The position numbers were made by a program, and so were the translations under genes. A stretch of DNA of 64,000 nt. Source: Carettochelys insculpta. Taxonomy: Eukaryota > Chordata > Testudines > Carettochelyidae. The DNA is taken from NCBI RefSeq assembly GCF_033958435.1, contig NC_134158.1, forward strand, positions 11,276,277 to 11,340,276. The letters are read 5' to 3'. This document shows positions 56,440 through 64,000 of this stretch, piece after piece. The notes under the pieces were generated by a model. That model made no database searches. It was not told where the DNA came from and saw only the letters and a program-made list of their open reading frames with translations. Position 1 is the first letter of the stretch; every line of letters begins with the position of its first letter.

Positions 56440-56700
56440 GGGGGCCGTGGGGAGGGAGGGGCAAGCGGTGAAGGGGCTGGGGGATTGGGGCTGGGGCACA
56501 GGAGGGGGAACGGGAGGAGGGGACTGGGGGTGAGGTGAATGGGAGATGGGGCTGGGGGAGGAGGAGGGAAGGGGCTGCGGGAGGAGGAGGAGGAGGGAGG
56601 GGCGGTGGGGAGGGAAGGGGCTGCGGGAGGAGGAGGAGGAGGGAGGGGGCTGCGGGAGGGGGAGGGAGGGGCTGGCTGCTGCGGGGCGGGGAGGGGAGGG
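56440..56700. repeat. purine-rich GGA repeat
   Basis: GGGAGGAGGAGGAGGAGGGA-type tract, all purine on the plus strand; possible triplex or G-quadruplex DNA. Confidence 0.85.
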
Positions 56701-58140
56701 GGCCCACACTCCGCTTCCCTCCTGTTTGAAGGCGCCGCCCCTGGTCCCCGCGGTGGGGCGGGGGGCCGCGGGGAGATGCCGCCCATTCATAGCCCCATCT
56801 CTCAGGGCAACGGCCGGGGCGGGGGAGCGGCGCACAAAGGGGGCAGAGGGGAGGGACGGGCCCTCGTGTGTCAGAGGCGGGGGGGGCGGTCTGAGCACTT
56901 TCCTCACGTCTTCTGGCTGGGCCCGAAACGGGGGTCTCAGCTCCTCGCCTGCCCCCCAAGGGAACTGAGATGTGGGGGAGCTCAGTCCCCCCCCGCCCCC
57001 CAAGGGAGCTGGGGTCGGGGGGGTCTCAGTTCCTCGCCCTGCCCCCCACGTGACCTGGGATATGGGGGGTTCAGTTCCCCCCCTGCCCCCCAAGGGAGCT
57101 GGGGTCGGGGGGGGGGGTCTCACTTCCTTGCCCTGCCCTCCCCACGTGAGCTGGGATATGGGGGGGGGCTCAGCCTCCCTCCTTCCCGCCTCGGGATCTG
57201 GACTTGTGGGTCTCAGCCCCTCGCCCTGCCCCCCACGTGAGCTGCGGTTGGGGGGGGGACTCAGCCCCTGGCCCTGACCCTCGTGCCCTGGGAATTGGGG
57301 GTCTCTGCCCCTCCGGGGTGGGCTCAGCCCCCCCCCGCCTCCTTGGGTGGCTGCCCTGGCGGGGGGGGCGGGACACACACCGCGCCCCACGGGGGAGGGG
57401 GCGGGCCTAGCCCCATTCAGGCAGCCTCCCCCGAGCCTATTCAGCCGGACGGAGGGTCCCCCGCCCCTCCCCCTCCAGCCTATTGTGGCCCAGCTGCCCG
57501 GCCCCTGGGGTGGGGGGGTCCGGCCGGAGCCGGCCCCAGCGCTCACACCGGGACGGAGCCGCGCAGAGCCTGGGGCCGCGGTTCGGGCTGGGCTGGGGGA
57601 TTCGGGGGGAGGGGGCAGCACCCCTCTTTGGTGCTGTGGGGAGGGGGCAGGGAGAGGCTCCAGAGACCCCCATCTCCTTCCTGAGGGCGTCTGGGCTGGA
57701 GCCTCCAGGGGAGAGGGAGCCGGTGGAGGGGCCGGGGGCCTCGGGGGGGCAGCACCCCCTCTTTGGTGCTGTGGGGAGGGGGCAGGGAGAGGCACCAGAG
57801 ATCCCATCTGCTTCCTGGGGGAGGCTCGGCTGGAGCCTCCAGGGGAGAGGGAGCCAGTGGAGGGGTTGGGGGATTCCGAGGGCAGGAATAGGGGGTGCAG
57901 GGAGGGATTTGGGGCTGTAGGGGAGGGACTGGGAGCAGGCATGGGGCTGCAGGGCTTGGGGTGAGGACTGGATGGTTTTCCTGGGGGACGCGCTGCGGAG
58001 TGGGCAGGCAGGACATGAGGGGGCTGGGACAGGAGATGGGGTGTGGGGGTGGGGCAGCAGGTTGGGGGGCTGTGGGCATGGAAGTTGGGGGATATTGCAC
58101 TGGGGAGCGGGATTTGGGGGGATGGGGCTGGAACTAACCC
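56701..58140. other. GC-rich HSD17B8-MIR219 interval
   Basis: 56700-56900 and 57380-57600 are CpG-rich (GGCGCCGCCCCTGGTCCCCG; CCGGGACGGAGCCGCGCAGA). They could promote the mir-219 primary transcript. 56940-57260 holds three units of about 100 bp (CCCCCCACGTGA(C/G)CTGGGATATG), and 57590-57890 two of about 120 bp (CCCTCTTTGGTGCTGTGGGG). No exon is recognised. Confidence 0.4.
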
Positions 58141-60180
58141 CTTTTCTTCCTCCCCATGAGGGGGAGTTTAGGAAGGCAACAGGTGGAGTTTGGGGGGTGT
58201 CTGTGGAGTACAGGAACTTGCCCCCCCGGCATGCTGACCCCAAGGGGGGGCAGGTGTCAACCCTCCCCCCGCCTCGCAGCTGGCCTAGGACGGAGGGACA
58301 GTCGGACAGCGGGGGACTTACAAACTATCCTGCTTTGTGTGTGATGAGGAAAGCCCCCCCAGCAGGCCCCCAGCTCCCGGGGTACAGGCTGGGCTCGGAG
58401 GCTGGGGGTGGCGGACCCAACTCTTTCTGGAGAGGACGGTGGCTGGTGCGGGGGGCAGGAGGGGTCGTCGCTGATGTTAGCGCCTGTGTGGTCCAGCCGG
58501 TGTCCTGCCGACCGCACATTTCCCACACGTGTCGTGTGTGTGGCAGCGAGGGGCTGTGCGGGTTCCTGAGTGGGAGCCTGTCACTGCGTGTGCAGTGGGA
58601 CTGCTGGGCAGCCTGTGCGTTAGCTTGTCTGAACGGGTGCCTGTGCATTTTGTGTGCGAGGCCTGGGGCAGGTCCCTGTGTGCCTGGCTCTGTGTTAGCA
58701 TGTACAGTTTTGTGTGTCCACATGTCTCATGTTGTAGCCTGTGTTAACACAGGGGACTGGGGTCTTTGTCAGACTGAAAACTTGGCAGAGTCAGTGAGTG
58801 TCATGGGAGGGTTGTAACATGTGCTGCGCATACCAGGTCTTAGCATGTGTTCTCTGTGCACCACAGGGATGTCTGTGTGTTAGCGTGTGTCTGGCATGCG
58901 GGCCAAAGGGTTTCCGCATGTTCACAGGTAGGCTGTACAGCATCCTATGTGCTAGCCTGTGACAGGCATTATCTGGGGCAACCCTCCACAAGACCCCTCG
59001 ACACTCGGAGGGGTGGAGGGGGGACAGAACCCCTGGGGTCCACATGGTGAGTTCTCCGCTTTCATTCGTTGCCTGACTTTGTGTGTGTGAGAGAATGCGC
59101 ACCCCCCGGTCACAACAGTCACTGGGCTCAAGCGGACGTGTCAGAGCCCAGGGTGAGTGTGCATGTTCCTTCATGTGCATTTGTAGAGGATCGTGTATGT
59201 GGGGTCACACATAGTGACCTCACGGCTCACTCGTGGGTGAAGCCATGTGTGGGTTACGTGTGAGGCAGAAGTCATGTTTCATCTGGGTTTTGCAAGAATA
59301 CTCAAAAGCTGCCTGTGTATGGATCGGTGCCGGATCACATTTATTCATTGACCACTTCATGCGTAGCTGCGTGCAAGCTCTTGTGAAGTCACACGGACAC
59401 ATGCAATTCCATGTGCACTCTTGTCAGACCCTGTGCTGCTTGTGAGTTCAGGGATGTCCGAGCGTGTGGTTTTGCACAGGCGTTCACTGTCCTGCAGGAT
59501 GATGTATGTGTGTTTTCATCAGCCCTGTTCATGTGTTTGTGAGCTCAGCTGTGTTCACTCTGTATCACGTGCATAGGTGAACTCACGGGAATGAGCCTCC
59601 GTCTTTGAAGCCAGATCACATGGATAGTTGTGAGTAAACACTTGTTGCATGAACTTGTGCAATTGTAGCCGGTTGTGTTTGTGAGTTCACACACCTCTGT
59701 AGCCCTGTGTGCAGATACCCATGTTTAGACAGTTCTATTGACAACAGTACATCGGGCTACCGACCCGTTCCTTTGTGTGTTCGTGTGTGTTTGCCTCTGA
59801 GGCTGTATGTGTGTCCACGTCTGTGCGTGTGTGTTCATGCTATGTCTGCAGTTTGGGGGATCACATGGACAGTTGTGTTATGTGTCTGAATTCACACTTC
59901 CATTGTGTCTCACCCTTGTGCAAGTCATGTTTCTAGCCCAGCCTAGGCGTGCAATGTGACACGCATGAGCTGTTACATTTGCACAGCAGCTGGTACATGT
60001 GAATTTACACTGACCTGCGCCCCAGTCCAGGCCTGTTCCACCTCGAATGCTTTCCAGCGTGTTGCCTTCCTGCCTTGGGCTGGCTGTGCAGGGGAGCTGA
60101 TGTGTGACTCGCCCCGTCCTCCTGCAGTCACGCACACCCCTCCCTGCACCATGGCTGCCCCCCTACCCCCCACTCTCTCC
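58141..60180. other. lower-GC, TG-rich non-coding interval
   Basis: A clear drop in GC content. It is rich in GTGTGTGT, GTGAGTTCACAC and TGTGCA words without a fixed period, suggesting an old decayed tandem or satellite tract. No coding signal or recognisable element. Confidence 0.45.
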
Positions 60181-60194
60181 TTGCCGCGCACTGA

Positions 60195-60270
60195 ATGCTG
60201 GCTCCTGATTGTCCAAACGCAATTCTTGTGTCTGCACCCAAGAATTGAGTGTGGACGTCGTGAGCCGGGG
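60195..60270 (+). ncRNA. mir-219 precursor hairpin (mir-219a-1)
   Basis: The 5' arm at 60206-60226 has seed GATTGTCC and continues AAACGCAATTCT, identical to the recalled conserved miR-219-5p. The 3' arm at 60241-60262 (AGAATTGAGTGTGGACGTCG) pairs back across a TGTCTGCACC loop, and flanking GGCTC/GAGCC extend the stem. Its position between HSD17B8 and RING1 matches mammalian MIR219A1. miR-219 promotes oligodendrocyte maturation in mammals. Confidence 0.96.
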
Positions 60271-60344
60271 TTTCCTATCGACGCCTGGAGGAGACCGGGA
60301 GAAGGGGACCCCACACAGCCTGGGAGAATGGGACACAGACCTGT

Positions 60345-60475
60345 CCCCTCTAGGAGGTGCCGGCTCCCACCCGGCCCCAGAGCAGGGACTGGCTGGCTCA
60401 GGGTGGCGTGGCCAATGGGGTACAGGGCCTGTCCTCTCTAGCAGGTGCTGGCTCCCACCTGGCCTCAGCAGGGGG
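60345..60475. repeat. two units of the dispersed CCCTCTAGG / GGCTCCCACC family
   Basis: CTGTCCCCTCTAGGAGGTGC, CGGCTCCCACCCGGCCCCAG and a second copy 76 bp on. It is the same family as the arrays upstream of COL11A2 and in SLC39A7 intron 2. Confidence 0.8.
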
Positions 60476-60649
60476 CCTGGCTGCTCCCCTCCCAGCCTCC
60501 CTCATCCATCAGCCCCAAGCTTGTCCGCCGCATGACACTTGCCCTTTGACCCCCATCTCATTAGCTCCATGGAGGTCAATCGCCAACCTTGGCAGCTGCC
60601 TGAGTGGGGAGCCCAGAACCCGGGGATTCCCCCTCCCCTCCGCCTCACG

Positions 60650-60880
60650 TGAAACCCAATTAGCCAAGAGGTGTGGGGTGGGTACAGGTGAGGCTGCCTG
60701 ATTGGTTGACAGGTGGCAGGAAATATACACATTACTCTCTGATTGGCTGATAGGGAAGGATACAAACCTGATAGGTTGCCAGATCCCCCCTCTGATTGGA
60801 CTAGAGGTGGGGGGCTATGGATCTGACATGATCTGGTCGGCCAGTGCTCTGCCGACAGCACTCCTGGATTGGCTGATTGC
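60650..60880. promoter_or_regulatory. cluster of CCAAT/ATTGG (NF-Y-type) motifs
   Basis: CCAAT at 60656-60660 and ATTGG at 60701-60705, 60742-60746, 60795-60799 and 60868-60872, most within TGATTGG(C/T)TGA, plus a decayed ATAGG at 60771. The spacing of 40-75 bp suggests a diverged tandem repeat. Regulatory function is inference. Confidence 0.4.
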
Positions 60881-61590
60881 TGTCGTGGGGGGTGCAGGTG
60901 GCTCAAGGGTTAGGGCTCCCCAAAGTAGCAAGGGGCCATTTCCAGGCAGGACAGGGTTTCCCCAAGGGTGGGGGGGAGGGCTTGACAGGGTGCCAATGGG
61001 CAAAGGGAGGTGATGGGGGACCCTGGGCTGGGATGGTGGGGGGGATGGAGAATCCAGGGGGACGTGATATTGGGAGGATAATGGGGGGATGGAAGGAATC
61101 CCAGGGCTCTGCTGCCTGTGTCTGGTGTGACCCCCACAACTCCTGCACTAGCGCTAACCCCCCCGGCCCCATAATCCTCTGGGCCCTTTCACTGTGTACA
61201 ATGGGTGGGGGGGCGAGATGAGGGGGGCAGCCTGTGTGGTCCCAGCCCCATTCAAAGCCCCAACAGACACCTGCCCGCCCACTGGCCCACCCCCGTTGCT
61301 AGCCAACCTCTCCCCCCACCCCGACTCCGCGCCCCCAGCCCACAGAGCCTCTCTCGCAATGGGGGGCTGGGATCTTGTTCGCAAGGGTGGGGGAGACACC
61401 AAGCAATGGGAAGAGACGGGCAGGCAGCCTTCTCGCTTCGTTCAGCGTCACTAGGGCCGTATGCCGGCGCCCCAGCCTGCTCCCCCACACCTGGCCCAAC
61501 CCAGCCCAGCCTGGGGCTCCCCGACAGCTCTGCCAGAGCCCCACTGTCCCAGCCTGCAGCCCCCGCCAGCCCAGCCCTGGGCTGTATTTG
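60881..61590. other. unique interval between MIR219 and RING1
   Basis: No gene or repeat array is recognised. CCCAGCC(T)GGGGCTCCCC(GA)CAGCTCTGCC at about 61500 recurs at about 61930 and 62015, a small duplicated block. Confidence 0.45.
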
Positions 61591-62740
61591 AGAGGGGCTG
61601 GGGGGAGTTGGAAGTCTATGTGATGGGGGGTCCCTTGGGGGAATTGGGGGGGTCTGTGTGGTGGGGGCTGGGGGGAGTTGGGTGGGCCTGCCTGAGGGGG
61701 GCTGAGGGCCCAGGCAAAGTTGGGGAATGTCTGTGTGCTGGGGGGGTCTGCCTGAGGGGGGCTAGGGGGTTCCAGGGGGAATTGGGGGGTCTATGTGAGG
61801 CAGGGCTCAGGAGTCCTTGGTGGAGTTGGGGGAGGTCTGTGTGATGGGGGGGGGGGTCCCTTGGGGGAGTTGGGAGGTATGTGTGAGGGGGGACTGGGGG
61901 TCCCTGGGGGAGTTCGGGCCCCACCAGCCCAACCTGGGGCTCCCCCACAGCTCTGCCAGTGCTCCTCAACCCCAGCCTGCAGCCCCCGCCAACCCAGCCC
62001 AGCCCAGTCCAGCCTGGGGCTCCCCACAGCTCTGCCATGGGCTGTGTGATGGGAGGTCCCTGGGAGAGTTGGGGGGTCTGTGTGAGAGGCGCATTGGGGG
62101 TTCCCGAGGAAAGTTGGGGGGTCTGTGTGAGGGGAGGTGGGGGGCCCAGGGGGAGTTGGGAGGTCTGCCTGAGGAGGGGCTGGGGGATCCGGGGGGTCTG
62201 TGTGAGGTGGGGCTGGGGGGGTCCCTGGGGGAGTTGGGGGGGTCTGCCTGAGGGGGGCTGAGGCTCCAGGGGGAGCTGGGGGGTCTGTGAGATGGGGGTT
62301 CCCTGGGGGAGTTGGATCTGCCTGAGGGGAGCTGTGGGGTCCCTTGGGGAGTTGGGGGGTCTGCCTGAGGGGGGACTGGGGGGCCCAAGGGGAGTTGGGG
62401 GGTCTGTGGGGGGCCCGGGGGGAGCTGGAGGGTCTGGGGGTCCCTGGGTGGAGTTGGGAGATCTGCCTATGGGGGGCTGGGGGCCCAGGGGGAGTTGGGG
62501 GGTATGTGGGGAGGCCCAGGGTGGAGTTGGGGCAGCTGTGGTGGGGCTGGGGGTCCCTGGGCGGAGTTGGGGGGGCTGGGAGTCCATGGGCGGAGTTGGG
62601 GGATCTGCCTGAGGGGGTCTGGGGGTCCCTGGGCAGAGTTGGGGGGTTTGGGGGGCCCAGGGTGAGTTGGGGGGTCGGGGGGGCTGGGGAGCCCTGGGCA
62701 GTTGGGGGGGCCAGGGGGACTTGGGGGGGCTGCGGGAATC
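61590..62740. repeat. G-rich minisatellite of about 50-58 bp
   Basis: About 20 diverged units: GGGGGTCCCTGGGGGAGTTG, GGGGGTCTGTGTGAGGGGGG, CTGG. A CAGCTCTGCCA-containing block interrupts it at 61917-62045. Confidence 0.93.
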
Positions 62741-62759
62741 CCCGCGGGGAGGAGGTCCC

Positions 62760-62947
62760 CGGGAACCCCGCGCCTCGTTCGGTGTCAGGAGGAAGGGGGC
62801 GGGGCGGGGCGGACCACGGCAGGCGGTGGGACGCACCTGACGTCACGGGAAGGAAGTGACGTCAGCACTGGATGGGGAGGCCCCGCCCCCCCCCGAAAGT
62901 GAAGGGAGGAAAAAAATCCTTGTTTGTGTCTCGGCCCCGGAGAGTCG
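62760..62947 (+). promoter_or_regulatory. CRE/ETS/GC-box promoter and probable untranslated exon 1 of RING1
   Basis: CpG-rich. Two perfect TGACGTCA elements (62838-62845 and 62857-62864) are 19 bp apart, the second preceded by GGAAGGAAG ETS cores. GC boxes GGGGCGGGGCGGGG are upstream and CCCCGCCCCC downstream. A good donor, GAGAGTCG|GTGAGG, lies at 62948. In mammals RING1 follows MIR219A1 on the plus strand; assignment here is by synteny. No coding exon is in the window. Confidence 0.6.
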
Positions 62948-62949
62948 GT

Positions 62950-64000
62950 GAGGGGGGGGCGGGGGGCTGGGAACGGGGGGCTGTAGCTGGGGGGGGCGGG
63001 GGGCTGTAGCTGGGGGGGGCGGGGGGCTGGGAACGGGGGGCTGTAGCTGGGGGCTGGGAACATGGGGGCTGTAGCTGGGGGGGGCAGGGGGGCCAGGAGC
63101 AGGGGGGCGGCAGCGGGAGGGGGAGGGCTGGGAACATGGGGGCTGTAGCTGGGGGGGGCAGGGGGCAAGGAGCAGGGGGGCGGCAGCGGGAGGGGGAGGG
63201 CTGGGAACATGGGGGCTGTAGCTGTGGGGGGCAGGGGGCAAGGAGCAGGGGGCGGCAGCGGGAGGGGGAGGGCTGGGAACATGGGGGCTGTAGCTGGGGG
63301 GGGGCAGGCGGCCAGGAGAAGGGGGGTGGCAGCGGGAGGGGGAGGGCTGGGAATGGGGGGGCTGTAGCTGGGGTGGAGCAGGGGGGCGTCAGCGGGAGGG
63401 TGAGGGCTGGGAACATGGGGGCTGTAGCTGGGGGGGGGGCAGGGGGGCCAGGAGCAGGGGGGCGGCAGCGGGAGGGGGAGGGCTGGGAACATGGGGGCTG
63501 TAGCTGTGGGGGGCAGGGGGCAAGGAGCAGGGGGCGGCAGCGGGAGGGGGAGGGCTGGGAACATGGGGGCTGTAGCTGGGGGGGGCAGGGGGCCAGGAGC
63601 AGGGGGGCGGCAGCGGGAGGGGGAGGGCTGGGAACATGGGGGCTGTAGCTGGGGGGGGCAGGGGGGCCAGGAGCAGGGGGCGGCAGCGGGAGGGGGAGGG
63701 CTGGGAACATGGGGGCTGTAGCTGGGGGGGGCAGGGGGGCCAGGAGCAGGGGGCGGCAGCGGGAGGGGGAGGGCTGGGAACATGGGGGCTGTAGCTGGGG
63801 GGGGCAGGGGGCCAGGAGCAGGGGGGCGGCAGCGGGAGGGGGAGGGCTGGGAACATGGGGGCTGTAGCTGGGGGGGGCAGGGGGCCAGGAGCAGGGGGGC
63901 GGCAGCGGGAGGGGGAGGGCTGGGAACATGGGGGCTGTAGCTGGGGGGGGCAGGGGGCAAGGAGCAGGGGGGCGGCAGCGGGAGGGGGAGGGCTGGGAAC
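62950..64000. repeat. minisatellite of about 76 bp after the probable RING1 donor
   Basis: About 12 units: GCTGGGAACATGGGGGCTGT, AGCTGGGGGGGGCAGGGGGC, CAGGAGCAGGGGGGCGGCAG, CGGGAGGGGGAGG. The left end (62960-63060) has shorter forms. It starts within 20 bp of the donor and continues off the right edge. Confidence 0.95.

Noticed and set aside
56363..57942. RING1 coding exons in the Pro/Arg-rich frames after HSD17B8
   Set aside because: No RING finger (C3HC4) or other recognisable RING1 segment in any frame; RING1 coding exons are presumably beyond the right edge.

Overview
This is vertebrate nuclear DNA from the extended class II side of an MHC-type region. Gene order and orientation match the mammalian block: COL11A2 (-), RXRB (-), SLC39A7/ZIP7 (+), HSD17B8 (+), MIR219A1 (+), then the likely start of RING1 (+). 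Multi-exon genes with GT-AG introns, CpG-island promoters, an LTR retrotransposon and tRNA-like dispersed repeats all say eukaryote. The sauropsid-like repeat content suggests a reptile, with turtle my best guess and crocodilian possible. The species is inference; the gene order is not.

Layout. 1-11915: 5' end of COL11A2 on the minus strand (exon 1 signal peptide at 11852-11915, exon 2 at 2478-2645; the gene continues off the left edge). 11916-19905: GC-rich 5' flank of COL11A2, mostly tandem repeats. 20090-35841: RXRB, minus strand, all ten coding exons, about 523 codons. 35850-36172: CpG-island bidirectional promoter. 36173-45200: SLC39A7, plus strand, seven coding exons, 569 codons. 46040-55602: HSD17B8, plus strand, nine exons, 255 codons, with a tRNA-Leu-primed LTR retrotransposon antisense in intron 4. 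60195-60270: mir-219 hairpin. 62760-62947: CRE/ETS/GC-box promoter and probable untranslated exon 1 of RING1.

Functionally the genes are a conserved neighbourhood, not an operon: cartilage collagen, retinoid X receptor, ER zinc exporter, mitochondrial fatty-acid/steroid dehydrogenase, a neural/oligodendrocyte microRNA and a Polycomb E3 ligase. RXRB and SLC39A7 are divergent and appear to share one promoter.

The striking property is that well over a third of the window is minisatellite. There are more than 30 arrays with units of about 30-120 bp, in almost every large intron. Many begin within a few bases of a splice donor, and in at least four introns the unit itself carries a diverged copy of the adjoining exon-intron junction. 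Nearly all long open frames in the window run through these arrays and are not genes.
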